Source of the DNA: Diphasiastrum complanatum
Lineage: Eukaryota > Streptophyta > Lycopodiopsida > Lycopodiales > Lycopodiaceae
Direction: 5' to 3'
Assembly (NCBI GenBank): GCA_029204225.1
Contig: CM055098.1
Coordinates: 21,487,097 to 21,551,096 of the forward strand
Length of the DNA stretch: 64,000 nt
Position numbers and translations under genes: made by a program
Notes under the pieces: generated by a model
Databases searched by the model: none
The model's input: the letters and a program-made list of their open reading frames with translations, nothing else
What the model was told of the DNA's origin: nothing
Shown: positions 10,374 through 22,600 of the stretch, one piece after another
How the letters are laid out: each line of letters begins with the position of its first letter
Numbering within the stretch: position 1 is the stretch's first letter

Positions 10374-11254
10374 GTGCACTCTTTTTCTCAAGAATCTAAT
10401 GGAGGTGCATCTATGTATGTATCTTTTATTGATGATTACTCTAGATACACTTGGATTGAACTTTTGGATTCCAAAAGTAAAGTTTTTGAAGCTTTTGTAA
10501 AGCCCAAAACTCTAGTTGAAAATCAACTTGATGCTAGAATTAAAGTATTGAGGAGTGATAATAGTGGAGAGTATATCTCCACCAAGATGATAGAGTTTTG
10601 TAAATCCAATAGCATTAAGAGAGAACTTGGCATGTACTTATAGTCCTCAACAAAATGGTATAGCCGAGAGGATGAATAGAACACTTTGTGAGTGTGCTAA
10701 GGCTTTGAGATTAGATGCATCTCTACCTAAGTCCTTTTGGGGAGAGGCTATTATTTGTGCAACTTATTTGTGTAATAGATGCCATGTAAGCCCATTGGAG
10801 GCATAACATCTTATGAGGCTCTATTTTGTAAGAAGCCGAATCTTAAAGATCTAAGAATTTTTGGATCTACTTGCTATGTTTTTCAAGCATTAGATACAAG
10901 AAAAAAGGATGATCCTACTTCTATTAAAGGGATCTTTGTTGGTTATGCTAAAAATAGAAAAGGATATAGAGTCTATAATCCAATCACTAAGAAGATTTTA
11001 GTGAGTAGAGATGTTACTTTTGATGAAGGTAACTACTACAAGTTGAATGAAAAAGCTTCTAATCCATCTTATGTCAAGGATCTTGTAAGGTTTGAGGAGG
11101 AGCCTACACATGATCAAGATCTTGAAGATCTATCTCAAGATCCGAGGACTCCAAGGAGATCTACAAGAAGGAAGGCCGAGCCCTCAAGGCTCACCTATGT
11201 TGACAAAGGTGAACAAAGGGAAGATCTACATTCACTTACCTCTTACACTTTTCT
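10374..11254 (+). pseudogene. Copia integrase, broken by two frameshifts and 3' truncated
   Basis: The segments FIDDYSRYTW and LRSDNSGEY carry two catalytic Asp. QQNGIAERMNRTL, read one frame over near 10640, carries the Glu. Frameshifts lie near 10630 and 10780-10810. The third segment (10779 on) reads through PNLKDLRIFGSTCYVF and the proline/serine-rich linker to about 11254, where similarity to copia stops. The reverse transcriptase, RNase H and 3' LTR are absent. The foreign sequence after 11254 soon reaches a C9-A13 homopolymer (11310-11331). Confidence 0.75.
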
Positions 11255-12320
11255 GATGTTGTTGCTGTCAGTGCAACTGCTCCAGTGGATCCAAGCAAAT
11301 CCACTCTCTCCCCCCCCCAAAAAAAAAAAAATATGTTGGTGGGGATGTTGTTGTTGGTAACTGTTCATGTTCAGGATTGGATCGGCGTGTGGAACACGTA
11401 GTTGAAACTCATTGAACATGTGACGAGACTAAAGATTGAACAAATTTTAACTAAATTTGTTCCGATATTGCTGTAGTTGACTTGAAGAGTAATATGGCAA
11501 TGAGATGCATGAATCAACTCTAACTTGTCATGGATTTCTCATAGTTTTCAAAAACTTGAAACTGTTGTACAAGGTAATCTGAAGATGGAGAGATGAATGA
11601 AAATGTGTTCTGGAGATGCTTTACAAAAGACTTTCGTGCAGTAGCTATTCCTCATGCAAAAATCAATCACACAAAATAGGTGAAGAGAAACAAGGAAATA
11701 AACAAACATGACAGAGAGTGAGAACTATATAGCACTTGTCAAACAAAACTTGCATTCATCAACATTGATAAGTCACCTTGATAGTTGGAATAGTTCATTT
11801 GTTTTGTAGAGTAATGATACATACTCTGATCTGCCCTTTGTCAAAATAAAGTAGGGTTGGTGACACAAAAATCTACCATCATTGATAGCAGATGTTGTAA
11901 GATATAGCTTGAGATGTAGATATTATTGAGGTACTATGTCCTGAGGACCTCTGTGAACAAGAGATTCAGAACCTAATCTCTATCTGGATTTCCAAATCTG
12001 AGAAATATTGTGTATTGGCACATTGGAAATCTTATCAGCTTGTGAAAAGACAAATAGATTTGAGGTTGTAGAAGGGGAGAAAAACTGTCAATTCTCTTTG
12101 GAGGTTGCTCTTGATTGGACATTGTAGCAGATGATGGAATATTGGTTTCGCTTTTCTTTCAACAAGGATTCATTTCATATTAGTGTCTTTTGCATTATGG
12201 AGCTGGTGTATTGGACGGTGATGTAGAAGTTTGCTAGAAACTTCTCGAGTGAGCAGCAGGTTGAGCGGTTGGGTGCTATGGTGCTCGTGTGGTTGTCGTG
12301 AGGATCCTATCGGGAGTCAT
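11255..12320. other. No gene seen; C9-A13 homopolymer near the copia break
   Basis: After the break of the copia integrase there is a run of nine C and thirteen A (11310-11331). About 1 kb with no readable protein and no repeat partner in the window follows. It leads into gypsy gag zinc-finger sequence on the minus strand. Confidence 0.45.
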
Positions 12321-12329
12321 AACTAACGT

Positions 12330-13679
12330 GATGGGCAGGTAGGATCTTAGTTGGTTGCTTTGGACAGTCTTTGAAACTGTGTTTTCTGGTACAGTCAGGA
12401 CACTCATCATGGTACTTCGTCTTGACTGGACAATCAACCATGAAGTGGCCAGTTTCACCACAGATGAAACATTTGGTGTGCAATGGCCTTGTATTACAGC
12501 ATAGCCATCTTGTATGGCTAGTAGTTCTGGACTTTCTGGTGGGTATTCATGATAAGTCAAGGAATGTCCAGATGGTGACGATTGTTCTTCATATTGTTGG
12601 ACTGTATGTGCTTGGAGAGGTCGATATGAAGGACAAGCATCAACAGGATGCGTAGCCCTGCAGTGTGGGCACCATATTGTTTTTCATCTATAAGGTACCT
12701 ATGCAGAGTTTGGCTGACTAGGCATACTACTTTGGATAGATTTCAAGGTAGTTTGAAACTCATTGGTGAGTTTCTCCATCTATAGCTGATGTTGCTTACT
12801 AAGCAACTCTAACTGGGATTTTCAAAGCTGATCTCGGGTATCCTCAATTGGCTTCGACTCATGGAGAGGAGCACGTGGTGCTCATCTTTTCCTGGATTCG
12901 TCAACATTCGGTCCTTCATCTTCTTCCTTGATGGCATCAGACATAGCTAATTTGAGGCTCATATATTCGTCATTTGATTTAAGCTCGCGTCTAATCCATC
13001 TTGGAAGGCTGACTAAAAACTAGATGATGAGCATCTGTTCAGAGGGCTATTCCTATACTTGACTTTTGAGGCATTTGAAGTGCTCGATATAGTCTCGTAC
13101 ACATTCATCCTTTGCAATCTTGATGTTACTCAATTTGACAAAAGGACTCTCGATCAAGCAAAAGGGCTTAAAACGCTTGATAAAGGACTTTTTCAAGATT
13201 GACCAGTCTGCCTTATCTTCACGATCAAGGTTGAAAAACCAATCACGTACTTTAGTGATCATGGTCATCGAAAACAATTGGACCATAGCATCGAGAGATG
13301 TTTCGACATACACATCACATGCATTCTCAAATATCTGCAAAAATCTTTGAGGTTCCGAACTACCATCAAACTTTGGCAGATCTAGCTTGGGTGTACGTCT
13401 TTCAAAATGAGCACCGTGGGTAGCAGAAGCACCATCAAGGCTGGTTCTTGCCTGGGAGAGGTCAGCACCATAAGAATAGGCTCGTGCTCGTGAAGACTCA
13501 GCTCTATCATCAGGTTCTTGTCCCTCGAATGGGTTTGTGGATGGCTCGTGTATTTGGGCCCGCATTCGGCAGAACCTATGACGTCTGATTTGTTCAGCTA
13601 CAGGGGACTTGATCTCGTACGGATAATCTTCTGGGATTTTAGGATTTGTATTGTCGGCCATTGGGTACTGTTGTGTCAT
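12330..13679 (-). pseudogene. Ty3/gypsy gag with zinc knuckles, decayed
   Basis: The minus-strand frame 13679-13053 (208 residues) is a gypsy gag: LDLPKFDGSSEPQRFLQIFE, then a WSILKKSFIKRF stretch typical of the capsid. Further along, in other frames, come zinc-finger-like pieces: WCPHCRATHPVDAC (about 12620-12680), a canonical knuckle CFICGETGHFMVDC (12431-12474) and CPDCTRKHSFKDC (about 12375-12425). Frameshifts separate the capsid from the knuckles. The pol part expected below 12330 is missing, so this is a gag-only remnant. Confidence 0.75.
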
Positions 13680-13940
13680 TTGTGTTGGGTATGTGTTTCT
13701 GGTGTTTTTGGATTTTTTAGAGTGTTGAAGGAAGTGAAGGTGGAGACTCAGTATAAAAATTGCTTTCTAGTGGTATGAGTTTTATTTTTTAATTTTTTTT
13801 GGTGTTTATGTCTTTTTTTTTTTTTTTCAGCCTCTAAGGCTTTAGGAAGGTGGTGGTTTAGTCGAAATGCCAATCAGAGGTGTTGGTTGAAAGTTCTGTG
13901 GTCTGTCATGGAGTTGGTCAGTTGAGATGGTGATGGATCC
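13680..13940. other. AT-rich spacer between gypsy gag and the 25-bp array
   Basis: This is the 5' side of the gypsy gag at 13679, so it is probably leader or LTR of that element. It contains T-runs (13812-13828) and no gene. No primer-binding site is recognisable. Confidence 0.35.
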
Positions 13941-14100
13941 CGTCGGTCGAGATTGGACCCAGAACCGTCGGTCGAGATCTGACGCGAACGCGTCGGTCGA
14001 GATCTGATCAAAAATCTGTCGGCCGAGATCTGACGTGAACCCGTCGGTTGAGATCTGACACGAACTCGTCGGTCGAGATCTTATCGAAAACCCGTCGAGA
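13941..14100. repeat. Tandem array of 25-bp units with CGTCGGTCGAGATCTGA core
   Basis: Six units of 25 bp (starting about 13941, 13966, 13991, 14017, 14042, 14067), plus a partial seventh, share CGTCGGTCGAGATCTGA and differ in the last eight bases. The unit length is not a multiple of three, so the minus-strand frame across it is not a real repeat protein. The array is clearly GC-richer than its surroundings. Confidence 0.85.
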
Positions 14101-15690
14101 TTTTCCATTTCAGGATCGTAGTATAATGTTGCTTAGCTTGTTTCTTCATCATCGATCCTGTGATTCTATCTTCCTTCAATATAACTGCTTTGGGCGGTTT
14201 TATTGTTGGTTCATCAGGAACATTACGCACTCCAAATCTGGTTGGATCCATATGATTTAGAATCTGCTCATTCATAATTTCTGCATTGCCATCATAAGTC
14301 AAGGCATGGCTCACATGTATGAGATCCTCTTTAATCGGATCTGGTATAGGTTCCATTGATATCCAGGCTACATTTAGTATATTCAATGGAAACATAATTG
14401 GTGTATCCAAAGTTTGATCTAGTAAGAAAATCTCATTCAAATCTGATTGATTATCTTGTTGACACATATAGTCTGCTGTACAATCAATTGTTGCAAGAGC
14501 TTCATTCTAGTTGACAGCATCCGTTTGAGAATCGTAATGAACTCCCAAATTTCTCTCTGGATGGTCACAAGTATGATCCGTTGTTGACAAATTGTCATCT
14601 TCTTTTGAACCACTAATTTGATAGTCCAAGTTGTAGGATCAACTTTAACTGCATGTTCACGATTTTCAAAAGTGATTTTTCCGGTACCTAAGTTATGAAT
14701 TACTTGCACAACTTGTAACCATGGACATCCCAATAGAACTCGGTAGACATTCGGCGCCTCTGGTAAGTCCATTACTACGAAAGTAATGACGAACTGCTCT
14801 CGCAATTCTGACAAGTATATCTTCAACCATTCCATGTGGATGAACTATTGTTTGATCAGCTAGCTTAATGGCAAAAGTCGCAGACTTGATCTTTGTAAGA
14901 CCCCATTTTGCACATAGCTTTGTAGAAATAAGATTAACTCTTGAAACGCCATCTATCACAGCTGCTTCCTTAGGAAATTGTCTATGCTGTATCGACAGAG
15001 TGATATTCTTTTGTTAACTTTCCCAAGCGGGTCCAACATGGAGTACTTAATTAGATTCTTCAAATCCACCACAGAAAAGTGGCTCCTGATGGACTTCTGG
15101 TTCTACTTGAGCTAACTTTTGTGTTAAGGCTTCTTTTGCTTTTCATACCAACTTCAGGAACTCTCCCAATGAAATATTGATCTTACTAGACGAAATATTC
15201 ATGAGCAGTTCTGTTTGCGGTGCTTTTGGTTCAGTCATCTTGAAGGGTTCTTCATGATGATGCAACTGCTCATTCATATCTGTACATGAATTTCTTGGAG
15301 GTTGCAATGGTGAAGAACGAACTTCAACTGTTGCTTTAGCAACTTCAAGCTCCTCTTTTTCTTGCAGATGTTTGATCCACTGCCTTATATCCTGATATCT
15401 TTTTTTTTTGCATGAAGATTTGGATAGACTCCAAATGCTGTTTATATATCGTTCAATGGTATAGAATCAACAGGTACTGGATCCACTATTGGTTCTTTAT
15501 GCTTCTGTGCTCTGGTGACCACCATCAAGGGTACACTTGATTTATTTTGAGCTACTGGTCTTCGCTTGATTGTTATCAAATTTACAGCAGCTGTAGCTGG
15601 TGGTAGCTTTGGTCTTGCTGGACAGTCTTTATAGCAATGCCCATAACCATAGTCATGACAGAATGGTACAAATTTTTCATCGTTTTGGCT
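14101..15690 (-). pseudogene. Ty3/gypsy gag end and protease fragment
   Basis: Minus-strand order is as expected for an element. It runs from a zinc-finger-like piece CHDYGYGHCYKDC (about 15660) and the linker MVVTRAQKHKEP to a retropepsin-like stretch IDGVSRVNLISTKLCAKWGL (14959 downward), then NVYRVLLGCPWLQ. Then comes the acidic region between protease and reverse transcriptase (14467-14101). Stops and frameshifts break it throughout. The VTRAQ linker and a protease before RT fit the Athila/Tat side of gypsy. Reverse transcriptase should follow below 14100, but the 25-bp array lies there instead. Confidence 0.6.
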
Positions 15691-16640
15691 CAGACAAACA
15701 CCAATAGCAAATGCTGGCACATCAACATAGCTATGAAATAGTATCGTCCAGTTAGGCAGTCTTAAAATTGGAGCATGAATTTTTTTTCTGCTTGAGTTCC
15801 ATGAATGCTTTTTGTTGTTCTGCTGTCCAAATATAAGCGACATGTTTCTTAAGTAACTGTGTAAGGGTTGCAACAATCGAGGCATGATTCTGGATAAATC
15901 TTCGGTAATAATTAACATGTCTTAAGAAACCTCTTAGTTCACGTAGATTTGTTGGTATTAATAGATTTTTTATAACCTCGACTTTATCTATGTCAACTTC
16001 TATTCATCTACTGGATATTATATGCCCTAGAAGTATACCTGCTCTTGTACCAAAAAAAACATTTTTCGGGGTGAAGTGACAATCAAGTGTCTTGACATCT
16101 CTACAATGTAAGTTTCAGTTTCTGAATGCGAGACTTGATATCACTATAAACACAAAAATCATCAATGAAAATTTTGAGAAATGTTCTTAGGAACGCGGCA
16201 AAAATTAACATCGTAATTCTCTGAAAAGTCGTTGGCACATCACAAAGACCAAAAGAGCATAAGTGCCCCAATCTGTAGTAAACATGGTCTTTGATCGATC
16301 CTCCTTCGTTACTCTAACTTGATTATAGCCAGAGAAACCATCATAGAAACTATAACATTCTTGTCCAGCAACCTGGTCTAGAATGGACTTCGTGAAAGGT
16401 AATAGATGGTGATCTTTCTTGGTAACAGCATTCAGCTTCCTGAAATCCTGGCAAGTTCAAATTTTGCCAGTCTTCTTCTTTGGAACTACAACAATGGGGG
16501 ACATCCATTCACTGCTTAAGATGAAATAAATAATTCCTACCTTAAGGTGCTTGTTAAGTTCATCTTTTACCATAAGAGAGTACTCTCTGAAATTGGTTTC
16601 GGCGAATTGGTAGACTTTGTTGCTGGACCAACAAACTCTA
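15690..16640 (-). pseudogene. Ty3/gypsy reverse transcriptase and start of RNase H
   Basis: Reading the minus strand from about 16520: EWMSPIVVVPKKKTGKI, DFRKLNAVTKKDHHLLPF, FYDGFSGYNQVRV, then TMFTTDWGTYALLVF. This is the finger and palm of a gypsy reverse transcriptase, with several frameshifts and stops (to about 15950). 15918-15700 then reads as the RT-RNase H connection, with APILRLPNWTILFHSYVDVP and FAIGVCLSQNDEK. RNase H is cut off at about 15690, where the next gypsy piece (a zinc-finger-like motif) begins in the same open frame. Confidence 0.65.
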
Positions 16641-16699
16641 GTGGATTGTGTCTTTTCGATGTGAACTTTGGTTTGCCTTGTTGGGTTGGTGCTGTAGTA

Positions 16700-18011
16700 C
16701 CCTGAACATAATTAGTAGTTGCATCATCTTGAAATATAAAGAGCACTTTTTAAAAAGGATCTTCAACATACTTTACGTTCACAAATTTGCAATCTTCTTT
16801 AGAATGTCCAGATGTATAGTACTTCGTACACCATATTCCTGAGTTTGAAGAAAAAGCTTTTGATTTTTTGTCTGCAACTTCTGAAATTTGAACTTTTAGA
16901 TCGTTGAACTTCTTATTAACATTGGCCATATTAATTTTCCAAAGCTTTTCAACTTTAGAGGTTGCAACCTTGTCCTCAGTACTTTTGTTATTTTCTTTTC
17001 GTTTGGACTTTCGTTTTTTTTTTTCGATCTACATCATCAGTTTTAGTGTCTGATGAATCATTGGAATCAGATTCAGAACTGAAACTGGATTCAGATTTAG
17101 CTTCACTGTTGCTGGAGTCATGCTTAGACTTTCTAGTTCATCTGGTAGAACGTCTTTTGCATGCTAACTTCGAAGTCTCATAGTTCTCAGCGCTTGCTAT
17201 GACTGTTGATAAAGAAGTCATATCTCCTTGTCTATAGTATCGATCAATTTTTGGTTGTAAACTTGCCAAAAACCACTCAACCTACATCACAGGGTACACT
17301 CCGATTAGTTTTCCAATTAGATTCTTTACTTTTCGTGTGTACCTTCGAAGAGATTCTTTACTCTTCTTTTGTACATTGTTAAGTCATCCGAGAACTCTAG
17401 ATGAATAACCAATTTCTTTAAACTGGTTCAGAAATGCATCTTTCAATAGTAACCAGATAGCCACAAGTCCTAGTTCAACTTGGTTGTACCATATACGCAC
17501 TTGTTTTATCAGAAGACCATGGAAAATTCATAGCTTGTCAGCATCAGCACCGTCGTTATTGGAGTTGACAATTGACTCGAACTGCGAAACATAACTGTCA
17601 ACATCATCTAAAGATGTTCCATTAAAATAATTATATTTGATCTTCGAGATGGAAGTAAAACATGGAGCAGGGCCTTCCATAATCGACTCTGGTTCTGGTT
17701 TAGGATTAGGTTCTGGATCTGGATTTAGATCAGACACAAGTTTTGATTCTGGATCAGATTCTGGATCCTAGATCTGGATCACGATTAGGATCAGAAACTG
17801 AATTTACAACATCAGAACCTAGTTCAGTTGCAGCAAAAACTTCAAGATGTAATATTTCAAATAAATTAATAGGATTAAGAAGATTATTATAGAAAATTTT
17901 GTTATAAATTTGGAAAGGTGATTCTCCTCTTTTAAAAGATTCTTGAAGTCTTTTGAAAAACTCTTCTTGAAGTTTCCAATAACTTTCAAGTCTGGCAGCT
18001 CTCTCTGACAT
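16700..18011 (-). pseudogene. Ty3/gypsy gag, decayed, 5' end of an outer element
   Basis: It starts at MSERAARLESYWKLQEEFFK (18011). Frames follow with a repetitive acidic Pro-rich stretch (DLNPDPEPNPKPEPES, about 17690-17735), a capsid-like YFNGTSLDDVDSYVSQFE, a Ser/Lys-rich region (about 17130-17000), DLKVQISEV (about 16890), and a zinc knuckle WCTKYYTSGHSKEDC (about 16800) in which the second Cys is Tyr. Frameshifts and stops are frequent. The same gag, with a better knuckle, recurs in the opposite orientation at 25513-26140. Confidence 0.6.
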
Positions 18012-18063
18012 GCGATAAGAATGGAGATGGAGTTGTCAGTTTGGTATCAACTTTATTTGGCTA

Positions 18064-18081
18064 TCACCGGCAATAGCGCCA
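18064..18081 (-). other. Gypsy primer-binding site, tRNA-Asp type
   Basis: The plus strand TCACCGGCAATAGCGCCA differs at three positions from the 3' end of plant tRNA-Asp, the primer used by Athila/Tat gypsy elements. It lies just upstream (minus sense) of the gag that starts at 18011. It places the 5' LTR of this gypsy above 18090, where the plus strand reads TGTCGTGATATATTAAC (18093). Confidence 0.6.
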
Positions 18082-18092
18082 AAATTGGCATA

Positions 18093-18496
18093 TGTCGTGA
18101 TATATTAACATAGAAACGATATATTTGTGTCGTATTTAATGTCGAACCCCAAGAGGATAACACTTAAAAATTGATTTATTGATACAGTTTTGACTTATTC
18201 AAATGAAAAGAAGTCGGATGTTATTTTGGTTGTCAAACAGATATTTTACAAGTAACCAGTATTACTTTTCTTTTGTGTGTGTGATGAATTTCTAAAACAA
18301 CAATAATCCTCTATCGAATTGAATGAAAAGCATTCTACAAGTGAAATGTTATAAGAGTAGCATGAATGAACTACACTTTGGTTGATTAAGTTGTCAGCAC
18401 GGACTCAAGAGATGTTCGATGCATTCAAGTATGAACAAACAAATAATTAATCTTATTCTTGAACTGTTGTGTTCTAGACAGTAGTTGTCAACAACT
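18093..18496 (-). repeat. Probable gypsy LTR part, split by the copia insertion
   Basis: It adjoins the tRNA-Asp-type primer site. The LTR starts TG on the plus strand at 18093 and is interrupted at 18496 by the copia element. It should resume at 24660. Its far end is not recognisable and no second copy exists in the window. Confidence 0.4.
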
Positions 18497-19178
18497 TGTA
18501 AAAATTAGAGCAAATAAGGATCCTAAAACACTTGAAATGATGAGGGAAACAATAGATTATGATTTCATAAGATTAGCACAAGTTGAACCATCAAAATCCA
18601 TCAAAAATCTATGCTTGAACCTCACTAAATGGCCCAAATCCTTGAAGAAGGCTTCACACGTGTGAAAGTACGGCCTCCCACAGTCTGAGTACTGTACACC
18701 AGACCTACATTCAATCCTATAATCATTAGTAATCACAAGTACTCAAACAATTATGAACATAGAGAGCAATTGCACCATTATGAGAGAAAAAACATGAAAT
18801 TGCTTGATTGATTTTGGTGAGATATCATCACCTATATATACATGATCCATCACGGTTTTGGGCAGGTATGAGTAGCCCTAAACCTATCCCTAATGCTAAT
18901 TTTGGTGGATCTTTCATCCCTACCAAGTTAGGGTTGGAATCTTGGAGATCCCTCAACAATGCAAAAATTACCAAAAATAGCTCCTATTTTTTCTCCCTTG
19001 TATCTAAGCATAATTTGGACTCATTCCAAAGGTTCTAACACTTAGGTCTACTTGAGAACATCCTTATGAATGGAATCCTATGCTATTTGGCACGTGTGAC
19101 AAGCCACATCATGACCATCTAACTATTTACAAGTCATATGACCAAAACTAGTCAAGCTAGAATTGTGAATTTTTAACA
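18497..19178 (-). repeat. 3' LTR of the young copia (682 bp)
   Basis: It begins TGTAAAAATTAGAG and ends TTTTTAACA on the plus strand and is flanked on the outside by CAACT. The palindrome CACACGTGTG is at 18655-18664. The far copy, 23973-24654, has the same length. Confidence 0.95.
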
Positions 19179-19192
19179 CTCCTCCTCACTAT

Positions 19193-19594
19193 CTAGCTTG
19201 GTTCAATCATTGCTTTACTAATCACTCCAAGTGATGATTTGAACTTCATAAAAGGTGTCTTTTGAAGTGGTTTAGTAAGTAGATCAGCTACACATTCATT
19301 GCTTGGAACATGCTCCAAAGCAATCTCCTTGGCTTGCACCATTTCTCTCACAAAGTGATGGCATATCTCAATGTGCTTAGATCTTGCATGGAAGATTGGG
19401 TTAGATGCAAGTTGTTGGGCTGATATATTGTCATTGTAGATGATTGGTGCCTCCTCTGAATCCATGATCTTTAGTTCCACCAATAATCTCTTGATCCAAA
19501 GTACCTCCTTTGTAGTGGTTGTCAAAGCTTTGTACTCGGCCTCGGTTGAAGATAGAGATATAGTTTCTTGCTTTTTTGAAAGCCATGAAACCAC
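19193..19594 (-). pseudogene. RNase H end of copia pol, beyond the premature stop
   Basis: This 133-residue frame continues the 19628-23161 polyprotein in the same phase after the in-frame TAA at 19628-19630. It contains the RNase H end (ISLSSTEAEYKAL, IYNDNISAQQLASNPIFHAR, HIEICHHFVRE) and ends MIEPS just before the purine tract and the 3' LTR. Only the stop separates it from the rest of pol. The stop may be a simple nonsense change; suppression cannot be judged from sequence. Confidence 0.85.
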
Positions 19595-19627
19595 ACCTTC
19601 TCCTATGAAAGTTGAATAGGAACTTGT

Positions 19628-22600
19628 TTATTTCCTATCCCTCTTGTCCCCTGCAAAATCTGAATCACTAAATGCATGAAGGTTAATCACATCTCCTCTA
19701 TATAGAATCCCAAAATCCAATGTACCCGAGATGTATCTTAGAATCCTCTTAGCCTTTTTCCAATGGATATTCAATGGCTTTTGCATGGATTGGCTCAACC
19801 TACATACACTAAAGCTAAGATCTGGTCTAGTTATAGTGATCCACATTAAGGAACCTATAAGTTGCCTAAACAAAGTGATGTCCATGAAGGATCTTTCATC
19901 ATCTTCATTTGGCACTTTTACATCTTGCTCCATTGGTGTGTCAACACTTTTGCATACTTCCATCTTAAACTTCTTCAAAAGACTTTGAGCATAGTTTACT
20001 TGACTTATAAAGATAAAATCAGACCCTCTAAGTACTTCTATGCCTAAGATGAAGTGAAGACACCCTAGATCTACCATCTTGAACTCTAAGGATAGATCTA
20101 TCTTGATTTTTTCAATACCATCAACACTATTTCCACTAATGATGATGTCATCTACATAAATGAGTAAAAGTACAATACCAACATTATCAAACTTAATGTA
20201 AAGAGTGGGATCATATTCACTTTGAACAAAAGAAAGTGAAATAAGATAGCAATGTAGTCTTGAATTCCAAGATCTCGAGGCTTGCTTCAAGCCATAGATG
20301 CTTCTTTGGAGATGGCATACTTTGTTCTCCATTCCATGCTTGATGAACCCTTGTGGCTGCTCCATATAGATATCCTCTTCCAAAAAACCATTCAAGAAAG
20401 CATTAGAGACATCCATTTGACATAGAATCCATCCAAAATGTGATGCAAGTGCAATGATTAGTCTTATTGTGACCATCTTGGCCACGGGTGCAAAAGTTTC
20501 CTCATAGTCTATCCCTCTCTCTTGAGCATAACCTTTTGCAACTAATCTTGCTTTATGTTTGTTAACACTCCCATTTGCATTCAACTTAAGCTTGAAGACC
20601 CACTTGCATCCTATTACATTCCTTTGAGGTCTCTCAACAAGCAACCAAGTTTCATTCTCAATCAAGGCATCATACTCATCCAACATAGCTTTATACCATT
20701 CTTTGGAGTTCAATGCATCTTCAACATTAGATGGTTCTTCAAAACTAGATAAAGCATAAGAAGTGGATGAGATACCCTCAACTTGCTGTCCTTTGCCTTG
20801 ATATGTGAGCCTTGATGGCTCCACTTTTGCCCTTGAAGATCTCCTTGGTGTGATAGGTGGGTTTGGTGCTTGCTCCTCCATGAGCTCCTCCTCAAAACCA
20901 AGATCTTGCTCCTCGGCCATCTTCTTCTTGATTGTTGGAGCTCTTGAGCCTTCTTCAAGCATATGCATATGATGTTCATCAAAGATGACATCCCTTGAAA
21001 CAACAAATTTGTTCAAGGATGGGAGATAGACTTTGTAGCCCTTGCTTGAGCTTGCATATCCAAGCATGATCCCTCTTGTGGAAGATGGATCCTCCTTGGT
21101 TCTTGTTTCCAATGGCACATGCACATAACATATACACCCAAAAACTTTCAAGTGATTAAGATTGGGTTTCTTTCCATACAACATCTCATAAGGAGTTTTG
21201 CCTTCAATTGCTTTGCAAGACACCCTATTCATCAAGTAGTTTGCACATACAAGAGACTCACCCCAAAAGGATTTGGGCAAACAAGCATCTAATCTTAAAG
21301 CCTTAGAACATTCACATAATGTTCTATTCCTTCTTTCAGCAACTCCATTTTGTTGAGGAGTGTAAGGACAAGAAGTCTCTTTCTTGATCCCTTCCTCCTC
21401 ACAAAAGGCCTTGAACTCATTGGAGATGAATTCTCCACCATTGTCACTTCTAAGAATCTTGATGCTATGATTATGATGCTTTTCCACAAACAACTTGAAC
21501 TTTACAAAAGTATCAAATACTTGAGACTTGAAGGAAAGTAAGAACACCCAACAATATCTTGAGTAGTCATCAATGAAGGTTAAAAACATGGATGAACCTC
21601 CATTAGATTTGGTGCTAGCAATGTGCACATCCGAGTGTATGAGTTCAAGAGGTTGAGATGACTTTGTGATGGAGTTAGGAAACACCTTCTTATGTGCCTT
21701 GGATAAGGCACAAGCTTCACAAACCTTGTCTTCCTTCCCAATAGACCTTGGTAGGCCTAAAGCATACTCCTCCTTGATCATAGCCTCCATGGAACCCGAG
21801 TTGACATGTCCAAGTCTTTTGTGCCATAAAGTAAAGGTAGATATCTTGTTCTTCTCGGCCAACATGACAACATTAGTATCCACAAATGCATCCAACTTAT
21901 AAAGTTTGCCAAGTCTAGTGCCCTTAGCCACTATCTTACCCTTCTTCTTGATGAAACATTCATTTGAAGCAAAGTCAACATTGAAACCATTGTCTACCAT
22001 TTGGCCAACACTTAGTAGATTCTTTGTTATTGTAGGAATGTACAAAACACCTTCTATGTTGATCTTTTTGGAAGATCCTAAGCAAAGGGGAATGCTACCA
22101 ACTCCTTCAATCTTACAAGCTTCATCATTTGCTATATAGATAGACTTTATAGGTCCATCATAAGATAAGAGAGAAGAGAAAAACTCCCTTTTACTAGTCA
22201 TGTGTGAACTAGCACCCGAGTCAATCCACCAAGGATCTTCTCCTTTGAAGCTTGTTGAAGAAAATATGGACATCATGAGAGAGTCCTCATGTGAACTCTC
22301 CTCCTCCTCCTCTTTGCTCATGTTGGCTTGGCTTTGATCTTGCTTCCTCTTGAAGCATTCCGAGGCATAATGCCCCATCTTGCTACAATAGTAGCACTTC
22401 ACCTTTGATTTGTCCTTCTTGACTTTGGTGGTTGATGGAGATGCCTTTGAGGGTCCTTCTTGATCCTCAAGCTTTGTAGACTTCTTGAATGTTGATACTT
22501 TGCCTTTGGACTTGCCTTTGCCTTTGGTGAAGAGAGCTTGGTCATCTCCACCTTGGATGGAAAGCCTATCCATCCTCTCTTGCATTTGGCTCCTTCTTGA

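Noticed and set aside
12371-12655. Plus-strand 94-codon frame
   Set aside because: It lies opposite the minus-strand gypsy zinc-knuckle region, which explains the sequence better.
13842-14108. Minus-strand 88-codon frame over the 25-bp array
   Set aside because: The unit length is not a multiple of three, so the apparent repeats change frame every unit.
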